This document shows positions 52,239 through 60,740 of a stretch of 64,000 nt of DNA, piece by piece. Where the stretch lies: the NCBI GenBank assembly GCA_902778165.1, contig CACYWQ010000001.1, positions 310,001 to 374,000 of the forward strand, given 5' to 3'. How positions within the stretch are numbered: position 1 is the first letter of the stretch; each line of letters starts with the position of its first letter. Origin of the DNA: an uncultured Lachnospiraceae bacterium (GTDB lineage: Bacteria; Bacillota; Clostridia; Lachnospirales; Lachnospiraceae). Position numbers and translations under genes: made by a program. The notes under the pieces were generated by a model. It did not search any database. It was given only the letters and a program-made list of their open reading frames with translations, and was not told the origin of the DNA.

Positions 52239-53490
52239 AATATTTGAAGAGAATGAATCGGTTGTAAGATCGTATTGCAGGAAGTTCCCAACCGTATTTA
52301 CGCATGCGAAGAATGCGATCCTTACAGACAGAGCGGGTAAGGAGTACATCGATTTCTTTGCAGGCGCGGGTGCCATAAATTTAGGGCATAATAATCCTTA
52401 TGTTAAGAAGGCAATTACGGATTATCTTGCAGAAGACAGAATAATACATGCACTTGATATGTATACGGAAGCCAAAGAGGAATTCCTTAATACGATGAGA
52501 GATTCCGTATTAAGTCCAAGAAATCTTACCTTTAAGGTCATGTGTTGCGGATCTACGGGAACAAACGCAGTAGAAGCGGCACTTAAGTTATGTCGTAAAG
52601 TTAAGGGAAGAGAGAATGTATTTGCATTCTTCGGAGCATTTCATGGAATGACCATAGGGTCTTTGTCCATGACCGGAGACAGATTCTCAAGAAAGGGTGC
52701 GGGACTTCCGCTTACAAATGTAACATTTATCCCGTATTACAATACATTTGATAATCCGAACACATCCCTTGATTATCTTGAATCTGTTCTTAAAGATGAC
52801 CATTGCGGAATAGATAAACCTGCGGCGATATTCCTTGAGACCGTTCAGGCGGAGGGCGGAATTAATGTTGCACCGATTGACTGGCTTAAGAGATTACGTA
52901 AGATTTGTGATGATAATGACATACTGATGGTTGTTGATGATATCCAGGTGGGAGTTGGACGTACGGGAACCTTCTTCTCATTTGAAAGAGCCGATATAGT
53001 ACCGGATATGGTGGTCTTAAGTAAGTCCATAAGCGGATTTGGTCTGCCCATGTCTTTACTTCTTATGAAACCTGAATATGATGCATTTAAGCCGGCAGAG
53101 CATAACGGAACATTCAGAGGCAATCAGTTGGCTTTTGTCGGATCCAAGGCAGGCATGGAGTATTTTGTTAGGGAAGATCTTGGCAAGCAGGCAAGGGAGA
53201 AAGGCAAGATTATAGCCGACAAAGTTAAGTCTGAGATCCTTCCCCTTGACGAGAGATTAAAGTTCAGAGGAATAGGAATGATAGCAGGTATAGATTTCTC
53301 GGGAATTGATTCCAAGCTTGCATTGGAAGTATGTCATAAGTGTTTTGATCATGGTCTTGTGATAGAACTTGCAGGCAGAGAGGATTGTGTACTTAAGATA
53401 CTGCCTCCGCTTACCGTAGAGGAAGAAGTGCTTAATAAAGGAATAGATATTATTCTAAGCAGTGTGAAAGAAGTTCTTAATCTGAATTAA
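52231..53490 (+). CDS. ectB: EctB-like diaminobutyrate:2-oxoglutarate aminotransferase (class III)
   Basis: The PLP enzyme begins with FEENESVVRSYCRKFPTVF and has EYIDFFAGAGAINLGHN, GSTGTNAVEAALKLCRK, FFGAFHGMT, VVDDIQVGVGRTG, LSKSISGFG (catalytic lysine) and HNGTFRGNQLAF, nearly as in EctB of ectoine synthesis. EctB makes L-2,4-diaminobutyrate from aspartate semialdehyde. GTG at 52231 is preferred because GAGGTGA stands six bases upstream; GTG at 52222 is an alternative. No ectA or ectC is present. Here the product could be attached to the glycan, for example by TupA-like or acyltransferase enzymes in the same operon. Confidence 0.85.
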   Translation: MFEIFEENESVVRSYCRKFPTVFTHAKNAILTDRAGKEYIDFFAGAGAINLGHNNPYVKKAITDYLAEDRIIHALDMYTEAKEEFLNTMRDSVLSPRNLTFKVMCCGSTGTNAVEAALKLCRKVKGRENVFAFFGAFHGMTIGSLSMTGDRFSRKGAGLPLTNVTFIPYYNTFDNPNTSLDYLESVLKDDHCGIDKPAAIFLETVQAEGGINVAPIDWLKRLRKICDDNDILMVVDDIQVGVGRTGTFFSFERADIVPDMVVLSKSISGFGLPMSLLLMKPEYDAFKPAEHNGTFRGNQLAFVGSKAGMEYFVREDLGKQAREKGKIIADKVKSEILPLDERLKFRGIGMIAGIDFSGIDSKLALEVCHKCFDHGLVIELAGREDCVLKILPPLTVEEEVLNKGIDIILSSVKEVLNLN

Positions 53491-53512
53491 CCTTTAACCG
53501 TTTGAGGATTGT

Positions 53513-55072
53513 ATGGTATTTAATTCATATGTATTCATATTCCTGATGCTTCCCATAAGCGTTGCGGGATATTATCTGATAAACAGAATAAGTAATATGG
53601 GTGGGAAATGGTTCCTTCTTGCCTGTAGTCTGTTCTTTGTAGGATATGTAAATGTTATGTATCTTGCAATACTTATGCCATCAATTCTTATTAACTATTT
53701 ATTTGGGTTCTTAATTAACGGTGTATTTAAGGATAACAATATAAGGCGTAAGGGAGTAACAGTTTTGGGTGTTGTGCTTAATCTGGTTACACTCGGAGTG
53801 TTTAAGTATTCGGATTTCTTTATAGCCAATGTCAATCAGATTCTTAAGAAGGACTTTACGCTATGCCGATTAATACTTCCTCTTGGAATAAGCTTCTATA
53901 CTTTTCAACAGATAAGCTTCTTAGTAGATTATTACAGAGATAATACGTTATCATGTACCCTGCTTGAGTATTGCCTGTATATATCGTTCTATCCTCAATT
54001 CGTCCAGGGCCCTATTGTTCTACAGAGTGAATTCATTCCTCAATTAAGAGAGGAGATAAGAAGGCACTGGGACAGCAGATATGCATCTAAGGGATTATAC
54101 AGGTTTACGTTGGGTCTTGCCAAGAAGGTGCTTATAGCTGATACGATAGCGAAGGCTGTAGACGGTGGATATGACAGATTATCGGAGGTTACGGCATTAG
54201 GCGCGGTTGCGCTTATATTGGGATATACTCTTCAGATATATTTTGATTTCAGTGCATATTCTGATATGGCCATAGGACTCGGATATTTATTCCATATAGA
54301 TCTTCCGGAGAATTTCAATTCCCCCTATAAAGCAAGAACCATTGATGAGTTCTGGGACAGATGGCATATCACACTTACAAGATTCTTCACAAGATATTTG
54401 TATTTCCCTCTTGGCGGAAGCAGGAAAGGAAGGGTAAGAACATATATAAATATTCTTATTGTATTTATCCTAAGCGGCTTATGGCACGGTGCTGAATGGA
54501 GCTTTGTATTATGGGGTGCAATGCACGGTGTTGCGATGCTTATAAGCAGACTTATAAGAGATATAAGTGGCAGCGGGAAGAACTCTGACGATGATTCCAT
54601 CAAGAATAGAATAGCCTTTGTATCAATAATACAGCCATGCATTACATTTATCTTTGTTAATGTCGCGTGGGTATTCTTCAGAGCAGATAATACGTCTCAG
54701 GCAATTGATGTGATATCCAAGGTATTTAAGGGCGGATGGAATGGAATGACTGAGTATATACATGAGTTATTTGGCAAAGTAGTTGAGATTGCATGGTTGC
54801 TTAGATTGGATGTACTTAATCTTAATGATAAGGTGCCCGGAATCATACTTATATTTGTATTAATAGCGTTAATGTTCATATGTATGTTAACACATAACAG
54901 TAAGGAACTGACAGATAGGTGGGCAGACAGAATTAATATGATGACTGACACGAATGAAGTCGGCGGAAGATCTTTGACGTTGTTAGTATCTTCAGCGACG
55001 ATGGCTGTATTGTTGACTTGGTCAATCGTTAGCCTTGGAGGAGTGACATCGTATATTTACTGGAATTTCTAA
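53513..55072 (+). CDS. MBOAT family O-acyltransferase (AlgI/DltB-like)
   Basis: The 519-residue polytopic protein has SFYTFQQISFLVDYYR, FYPQFVQGPI, YFDFSAYSDMAIGLGYLF, FWDRWHITLTRFFTRYLYFPLGGSRKG, and LSGLWHGAEWSFVLWGAMHG with the catalytic histidine. It carries about ten hydrophobic segments. MBOAT proteins bring an acyl group across the membrane for O-acylation of exported polymers such as alginate or teichoic acid. It is 22 bases after ectB and followed by an SGNH-type protein, a common partner. It may acylate the glycan outside the cell. Confidence 0.93.
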   Translation: MVFNSYVFIFLMLPISVAGYYLINRISNMGGKWFLLACSLFFVGYVNVMYLAILMPSILINYLFGFLINGVFKDNNIRRKGVTVLGVVLNLVTLGVFKYSDFFIANVNQILKKDFTLCRLILPLGISFYTFQQISFLVDYYRDNTLSCTLLEYCLYISFYPQFVQGPIVLQSEFIPQLREEIRRHWDSRYASKGLYRFTLGLAKKVLIADTIAKAVDGGYDRLSEVTALGAVALILGYTLQIYFDFSAYSDMAIGLGYLFHIDLPENFNSPYKARTIDEFWDRWHITLTRFFTRYLYFPLGGSRKGRVRTYINILIVFILSGLWHGAEWSFVLWGAMHGVAMLISRLIRDISGSGKNSDDDSIKNRIAFVSIIQPCITFIFVNVAWVFFRADNTSQAIDVISKVFKGGWNGMTEYIHELFGKVVEIAWLLRLDVLNLNDKVPGIILIFVLIALMFICMLTHNSKELTDRWADRINMMTDTNEVGGRSLTLLVSSATMAVLLTWSIVSLGGVTSYIYWNF

Positions 55073-55098
55073 CCTATATGGATTGAAATACTTATATC

Positions 55099-56274
55099 AT
55101 GAGAACTGACAGAGAAGCTAATACAAAGTCCATATATGATAAATGGTTTATAAGGACAGTGGTGTCTGCCATAGTGCTTGTATTATTAGTGATGGGGTTA
55201 AATATCTTAATTGATCCTTATTTTCACTATCATAAACCTGTGACTAAGTATAGGTTAAATGAAGAAAGATACATTAATGACGGAATAGCAAGGAATTTTG
55301 ATTATGATACGATAATAATCGGTAATTCTTTATTCCAGAATTTTAAAACCAGTCAGTATGATGAATTAAATGGTACAAAGAGTATCAAACTTCCGTATTC
55401 GGGTGCGGGAGTATTTGAACTGTGGAATGCCCTTGGAAGAGCTATCGGACGTAATGAACTTAAAGTCGATTTGATCAGTTACGATTCTAAGGACGGAGCT
55501 AAGAATGTAGCTGACTATAAGTCGGAAACCGGATATAAGGATATCGTTAAGAATGTCATAATCTGTACGGATATAGAAGACGTATTGAGGGATTATCATT
55601 GGCACAGATACAATGATTATCCCACATATCTATATGATGAAGATGTATTGAATGATGTTAAGTATTTGTTGAATAAGGACACTTTATACAGGGGAACGGT
55701 AAACAATATATTCAGGACAGTACTTGGCAAGGAGAGTACGTCATTTGATGATTATTCATCTTGGGTAAGAGTAAGCGGACCTGAAGCTGCATGTGCAGAT
55801 ATCTCGGTCATTGATCCTGCAACGGACAGATGCAGACGAAAACTTAGTGATGGGGATATAGAGAAGATTTATTATAATATTCATACCAATATGGTCCCTG
55901 TCATTGAGGCCAACAGTGATGTTAAGTTCAAACTATTAATCCCTCCTGCAAGCCTTGCCAAATGGGCAGAACACTATAACAAGGGAGAGGTAGACTATTA
56001 TCTTGACGGAATGGAATATGCACTGTCAATTCTGACGGATTATGACAATGTGACAGTATACGGATTTGATAATGAATTCTCGATAACAAATGATTTAAAC
56101 AGATATTGTGACGCGATACATTATGATGCAGATGTCAGTGAATGGATATTTGAGGAGATATCTGCAGGAAGACATGAAATAAACAAAGATAATTACAAGG
56201 ATTATGTGGATGGATTAAGAGAGTATTATCTTAATTATGATTTCACGGTTCTTAATGAATATATCAGTGATTAG
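55099..56274 (+). CDS. SGNH/AlgX-like acyl transfer partner with an N-terminal membrane anchor
   Basis: The 391-residue protein has one hydrophobic segment (about residues 18-38) and an extracytoplasmic domain. IIIGNSLFQNF has the serine nucleophile of SGNH hydrolases (S in GNSL), and CDAIHYDADVS holds the D-x-x-H pair. Similar proteins follow MBOAT genes and finish the transfer of the acyl group to the polymer. It begins 27 bases after the MBOAT gene. Together they are the acylation module of the glycan. Confidence 0.83.
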   Translation: MRTDREANTKSIYDKWFIRTVVSAIVLVLLVMGLNILIDPYFHYHKPVTKYRLNEERYINDGIARNFDYDTIIIGNSLFQNFKTSQYDELNGTKSIKLPYSGAGVFELWNALGRAIGRNELKVDLISYDSKDGAKNVADYKSETGYKDIVKNVIICTDIEDVLRDYHWHRYNDYPTYLYDEDVLNDVKYLLNKDTLYRGTVNNIFRTVLGKESTSFDDYSSWVRVSGPEAACADISVIDPATDRCRRKLSDGDIEKIYYNIHTNMVPVIEANSDVKFKLLIPPASLAKWAEHYNKGEVDYYLDGMEYALSILTDYDNVTVYGFDNEFSITNDLNRYCDAIHYDADVSEWIFEEISAGRHEINKDNYKDYVDGLREYYLNYDFTVLNEYISD

Positions 56275-56291
56275 TCAGGCGGTTAAATAAT

Positions 56292-57059
56292 ATGATAGAG
56301 GTTAAAGTAAGAAAACACGGAATAGATTTTTATAAGGTTTGGTTTGCGGATAAGCCGCTTAATAAGCCGGGAATAATCACGTATAACCAGTCAAAGGTTA
56401 ATGCCAAGAATAGTATCGAATTCGAAACACTGATTTCTGACATAACAGGAACCCCGGATGAGATTAAGGGTGTGTTTGCCAAGAACTGCAGATACAAGGT
56501 TAACAGAGCAGAGAGAGAAGATGTAAGCATCAGGTTTATGGATGATGCAGAGATTACGGATGAGGAGATAGATAAGTTCCTTGTATTCTTCAAATCGTTT
56601 TGGGAGAGTAAAGGAAGTGCTTTTGACAGAGAAGATGAAGTCAGACGTGATCTTAAGTCTTACAGAGATGCAGGTGCGCTTACTTTTGCGATAGCAACGG
56701 TTAAGGGACAGGACGCTGTATACCACACATATGTATACGATGATGAGAGGGCTAGACTTCTTCATTCGGCTTCTTTGTACAGATTAATCGGTGATGAAGA
56801 GAGTGACAGTCGTAACATTATAGGCATGGGAAACAGATATCTTCATTATATGGATATGCTTCATTTCAAGGATAAAGGACTTAAGATATATGACTGGGGC
56901 GGTGCCGGAAGAGGCGAAGATGTAATTAATATCGCGGAATTTAAAGAAAGCTTCGGAGGTGTAAGAGAAGTAAGCTATGAATACGAAGAAGTAAAAGGCA
57001 TTAAAGCGCATATATTTAAGTTTATTGTTAACGCGCTTGATGATGTGATGATCAGGTAA
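56292..57059 (+). CDS. GNAT/FemAB-like acyltransferase
   Basis: The 255-residue protein has ITYNQSKVNAKNSIEFE in the N-terminal part, KNCRYKVNRAEREDV with the basic helix of this group, VYHTYVYDDERARLLHSASLY, and KIYDWGGAGRGEDVINIAEFKESFGG at the end. It resembles the shorter members of the Acetyltransf_6/FemAB family. It may acylate an amino sugar in the cytoplasm. NeuA begins 22 bases after it, which suggests modification of the nonulosonate. The acyl donor is unknown. Confidence 0.72.
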   Translation: MIEVKVRKHGIDFYKVWFADKPLNKPGIITYNQSKVNAKNSIEFETLISDITGTPDEIKGVFAKNCRYKVNRAEREDVSIRFMDDAEITDEEIDKFLVFFKSFWESKGSAFDREDEVRRDLKSYRDAGALTFAIATVKGQDAVYHTYVYDDERARLLHSASLYRLIGDEESDSRNIIGMGNRYLHYMDMLHFKDKGLKIYDWGGAGRGEDVINIAEFKESFGGVREVSYEYEEVKGIKAHIFKFIVNALDDVMIR

Positions 57060-57080
57060 TGATTGGAGAGGATAATCAAA

Positions 57081-57839
57081 ATGAACGTATTATTTACAAT
57101 CTGCGGAAGAGCAGGATCAAAAGGAATTCACAATAAGAATGTAAGGGACTTCTGCGGCAAGCCATTGCCCTACAGTTCGTTATCGGCAATTGATCTGTAT
57201 CTTAAAAGTGATGAGGCTAAGAATATAGATAAATATGACGTAGTATTGTCTACAGATTCCGATAAGTTAATAGAACTTATAAATGACAATCCCTTTATGA
57301 AGGTTGATGTTATTAATAGATCCGAAGAATTAAGCGGTGATACGGCTGCTAAGAAGGATGTCATCTGGGATTGCCTTAACCAAATGGAAGACAGAAGAGG
57401 CTATGCCTATGATGTTGTTGTAGATCTGGATATAACATCTCCTCTAAGAACGGTTAAGGATGTGGCTAACCTTATTGATACACATATGAAAACGGGTGCG
57501 GATATCACTTATTCGGTTACAACATCAAGACGTAATCCGTATTTTAACCAGGTTATCAGAACTGACAAGGGATACAGAAAGGCAATTGTCTCGGAATATA
57601 CTGCAAGGCAGCAGGCCCCGGAAGTATTTGATATGAATGCATCATTATATGCATACAGACCGGGACATCTTAAGGCCGGCGGAGATTTTAATGAGGGATA
57701 CTTCGAAGCTATAGTTATGTATGATACGGCGGTGCTTGATCTTGATCATGAGAATGACTTTGAATTGATGGAGATAATAGCCAAGTATCTGTATGATAAG
57801 AAACCTGAATTTGCGGAAGTATACGATAATATTAAATAA
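57081..57839 (+). CDS. neuA: CMP-N-acylneuraminate cytidylyltransferase (NeuA type)
   Basis: The ATG at 57081 is preferred to the TTG at 57063 because GGAGAGG is well placed. The 252-residue protein begins MNVLFTICGRAGSKGIHNKN, then has VVLSTDSDKLIEL, DITSPLRT and the C-terminal HENDFELM-type ending. It activates a nonulosonic acid with CTP. With NeuB (13973) and NeuC (35904) it completes a sialic- or legionaminic-acid route, and it is followed by an oxidoreductase similar to the one that follows neuC. It differs from the NeuA-like protein at 5429, so two activated nonulosonates are possible. Confidence 0.9.
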   Translation: MNVLFTICGRAGSKGIHNKNVRDFCGKPLPYSSLSAIDLYLKSDEAKNIDKYDVVLSTDSDKLIELINDNPFMKVDVINRSEELSGDTAAKKDVIWDCLNQMEDRRGYAYDVVVDLDITSPLRTVKDVANLIDTHMKTGADITYSVTTSRRNPYFNQVIRTDKGYRKAIVSEYTARQQAPEVFDMNASLYAYRPGHLKAGGDFNEGYFEAIVMYDTAVLDLDHENDFELMEIIAKYLYDKKPEFAEVYDNIK

Positions 57840-57848
57840 GGTGTGAAG

Positions 57849-58748
57849 ATGAAGATCTGTGTAGTGGGACTAGGCTCAATTGCCAAGAGGCATATTAAGA
57901 ATATTAAGAAATTGTATGAAGATGTTGAGATAGATATATTGCGTCACGGCGATAAAGATGAGCCGGAATATGGCAATAATGTTTATTCTTATGAAGACCT
58001 TGCGGATAAATACGACGCGGTATTTATCACCAATCCGACAACAATGCACATTGATACGCTTAATAAGCTTATGGGTAAGGCGGATGCATTCTTTATAGAA
58101 AAGCCACTTAGACCTACGGACTGCAGAGAGGACAGTATAGATTCACTTCCGGGGGATAAGGTATTCTATGTTGCATGTCCCCTTCGCTATACGGGGATTA
58201 TTAAGTATCTTAAGCAGAATATTGATTGGAATAGGGTGTACAGTTTAAGGGCAATGTCATCAAGTTATCTTCCGGAGTGGAGACCCGGAACTGATTATAC
58301 CAAGTGCTATTCGTCTCGTAAGGACTTAGGAGGAGGAGTCGCAGCGGATCTTATCCATGAATGGGATTATATCTCATATCTTATCGGTAAGCCTGATAAG
58401 GTTCACACGGTTAGGAAGAAGATTTCGGAACTTGATATAGATGTTGAAGATGTGGCCCTCTATATCGGCGAGTATAAAGACAAAGTTGTTGAGGTACATC
58501 TTGATTATTTCGGTAGAAAGACATTAAGAGATCTCTATATATTCATGCAGGATGACACTGTATACTGCGATTTGGTTAATAATACGATCACATATTTAAA
58601 GCAAGATAAGGTAATAGAGTTCGGAGAAGAACGTGATGATTACCAGACAGCGGAATTAAGGCATTTCTTTGATATAGCCTCGGGTAAGATTGATAATGAT
58701 AATTCTGCATATGAAGCAGAGAGACTGATGCGTCTGTTGGAGAATTAG
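57849..58748 (+). CDS. Gfo/Idh/MocA family oxidoreductase
   Basis: The protein begins MKICVVGLGSIAKRHIKNIKK with the NAD-binding loop, and has FIEKPLRPTD with the family lysine and SSYLPEWRPGTDYTKCYSS. AGGTG precedes the ATG at 57849; GTG at 57843 is a less likely start. At about 300 residues it is shorter than the paralogue at 37109. It follows neuA by nine bases. Oxidoreductases of this subgroup are frequent next to neuA in Firmicute loci, but the substrate has not been settled as far as I know. Confidence 0.85.
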   Translation: MKICVVGLGSIAKRHIKNIKKLYEDVEIDILRHGDKDEPEYGNNVYSYEDLADKYDAVFITNPTTMHIDTLNKLMGKADAFFIEKPLRPTDCREDSIDSLPGDKVFYVACPLRYTGIIKYLKQNIDWNRVYSLRAMSSSYLPEWRPGTDYTKCYSSRKDLGGGVAADLIHEWDYISYLIGKPDKVHTVRKKISELDIDVEDVALYIGEYKDKVVEVHLDYFGRKTLRDLYIFMQDDTVYCDLVNNTITYLKQDKVIEFGEERDDYQTAELRHFFDIASGKIDNDNSAYEAERLMRLLEN

Positions 58749-58749
58749 A

Positions 58750-60105
58750 TTGAACATACTGATAGTCAGATCCTTCGGGTCTAAGATTGACGCAACTTCA
58801 TATAATGTTCAGGAGATAGGTCTTGCCAAGGCATGGGTAAGAGCGGGACATCAGGCTGATGTGGTTCTCTATGGTGGAAGAGATGATGACAGGACTGTGC
58901 TTATGCCTGTGGATGATACGGGTGTTGTAAGATATGATGAGAACTTACTTGGCGATGATGCATATGCACCTGAAGGCAATATAGACAGAGGCGATCCCGA
59001 CAGATTCATATCGGTGTACTATCTTTCGGGAGTAAGCATTCTTAAGAACGGCTTCTTCTTTTCCCTTAAGGAACTTAGTAAGAATTATGATTTTATTCAG
59101 GTTCATGAATACGATCAGATAACTTCGTGGCTATATTATACGGATAAGAAGTTACGCGATAAGGTCGTTATATATCACGGGCCTTATTATCATGAATTCA
59201 ACAAGGGGTATAACCTTAAATGCAAGGTGTTTGACAATACATTCTTAAGACTTAAATCGGCTCCCATGACGACCTGTTATACCAAGAGTATTCCTGCGGC
59301 AGAATTCCTTAGGTCCAAGGGATTTAAGAATGTGTATCCTGTCGGCGTGGGTCTTGATACGGATGCATGGGATGATATAGCAGAAGCCGGAGATACGGAT
59401 GCATCGGTTAGGATAGTCGGAACAGAGTTTGGTAATGCGCTAATGAAGGCGGATTCGGTTATACGTACATCACTTGATGAAGGAGCGGACAGTTCGCCTA
59501 AGGCGGCAGATAATCCTGCGGTTGCAGATAATCGCAGTGGCCATAGGTTTTTTACATACATATATGTGGGCAAGATTGAGCCAAGGCGTAATTCGATGTT
59601 CCTGGCAGATATTGCTAACAGACTGCTTAGAACACACGATGATGTAAGATTTATCATTATCGGAGACGGAGATATTGAATATAAGGGCAGATTCTTAGCT
59701 AAGATAAGAAAGTGGATCGATGCGGGACGGATAATATATGCATCCAAGGCTTCGCAGGAGGAAATGTCGGTAATATACGGGATGGCAGATTGTATGTTAT
59801 TCCCTACCATATATGATATATACGGCATGGTACTGGCTGAGGCTATATACTTCGGATTGCCTGTTATCACAAGTAATAACGGGGGTGCCGGAATGTTATA
59901 TGAAGACGGTAAGGATGCAGTTGTGCTAGATGATATGACGCTTGATACATGGGTAGAAGCGGCTGAGAAGATGCATGATGATGTTAATCTTCGCAACAGG
60001 ATCAGGGTGGCACTGCTTGATAAGAAACAGATGCTTAGTTGGGATAATGTCGTAAGGCAGATGCTTAAGACTTGGCCGAAGAAAGAGATGGAGAGAGTAA
60101 GATAA
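58750..60105 (+). CDS. GT-B glycosyltransferase (GT4-like) with an extra loop
   Basis: The 451-residue protein starts with TTG at 58750 behind GGAG. The N-terminal part has LIVRSFGSKIDATSYNVQ and the donor domain has YIYVGKIEPRRNSMFLADI, IIIGDGDIEYKGRF and FPTIYDIYGMVLAEAIYFGLP. An insert of about 45 residues rich in Ala, Asp and Ser (near residues 214-258) interrupts the two halves and is unlikely to be conserved. It is otherwise a normal GT-B enzyme. The acceptor is unknown. Confidence 0.85.
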   Translation: MNILIVRSFGSKIDATSYNVQEIGLAKAWVRAGHQADVVLYGGRDDDRTVLMPVDDTGVVRYDENLLGDDAYAPEGNIDRGDPDRFISVYYLSGVSILKNGFFFSLKELSKNYDFIQVHEYDQITSWLYYTDKKLRDKVVIYHGPYYHEFNKGYNLKCKVFDNTFLRLKSAPMTTCYTKSIPAAEFLRSKGFKNVYPVGVGLDTDAWDDIAEAGDTDASVRIVGTEFGNALMKADSVIRTSLDEGADSSPKAADNPAVADNRSGHRFFTYIYVGKIEPRRNSMFLADIANRLLRTHDDVRFIIIGDGDIEYKGRFLAKIRKWIDAGRIIYASKASQEEMSVIYGMADCMLFPTIYDIYGMVLAEAIYFGLPVITSNNGGAGMLYEDGKDAVVLDDMTLDTWVEAAEKMHDDVNLRNRIRVALLDKKQMLSWDNVVRQMLKTWPKKEMERVR

Positions 60106-60740
60106 TGGGCAATTCTAATGTGGACGGAATAATATTTGATGTAGACGGAACGGTGTGGGATTCAACTCCCGTTGTTGAGGAAGCGTGGAACAGGGCGCTT
60201 ATGGAAGCAGGACACTCAGAGAGAGTGACTGCGGCAAGACTTAAGGGGCTGTTCGGGCTACCCATGGATGTGATCATAAGAGATATCCTGCCGGATGCGC
60301 CGGAAGAAGAGAGGGTGCGATTTGCTCCTTATTGTTATAAGTATGAGCACGAGTATCTTAATAGGACCGGTGGTGTAGTATACGAGGGATTCGGTGATAT
60401 GCTTAGAACACTTAGTGATAAGTATTCGCTGTATGTAGTCAGCAACTGTCAGGCCGGTTATATAGAGCTTATGCTGCAAAAGACTGGATTTGGTAAGTAT
60501 ATTAAAGACCATATTTGCTTTGGTGATAATGATAAGCTTAAGGCTGAGAATATCCGTATCATATGTGAGCGTAATAATCTTAAGAATCCCGTGTATGTGG
60601 GTGATACTCAGATGGATGCGGATGCCTGTATTGAGGCAGGTGTGCCCATAGTATTTGCATCATACGGATTCGGAAGTGTTAAGGATCCGGATTATGTTAT
60701 AGACAGTCCGATGGAGCTGGTTGAACTCTTCTGCAGATGA
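60105..60740 (+). CDS. HAD-family phosphatase
   Basis: The ATG at 60105 shares a base with the upstream stop. The 211-residue protein has GIIFDVDGTVWDS with the nucleophilic and acid/base aspartates, a cap domain, VVSNCQAGY, KAENI with the lysine, and YVGDTQMDADACIEAG with the metal-binding aspartate. It is a phosphoglycolate-phosphatase-like HAD enzyme. In a nonulosonate locus it may remove phosphate from a sugar or nonulosonate-9-phosphate, but a housekeeping function is equally possible. Confidence 0.87.
   Translation: MGNSNVDGIIFDVDGTVWDSTPVVEEAWNRALMEAGHSERVTAARLKGLFGLPMDVIIRDILPDAPEEERVRFAPYCYKYEHEYLNRTGGVVYEGFGDMLRTLSDKYSLYVVSNCQAGYIELMLQKTGFGKYIKDHICFGDNDKLKAENIRIICERNNLKNPVYVGDTQMDADACIEAGVPIVFASYGFGSVKDPDYVIDSPMELVELFCR

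Noticed and set aside
59277..59996. 239-codon ORF on the minus strand
   Set aside because: It lies wholly inside the GT-B gene at 58750 and has the serine-rich composition of an antisense frame in this codon usage.
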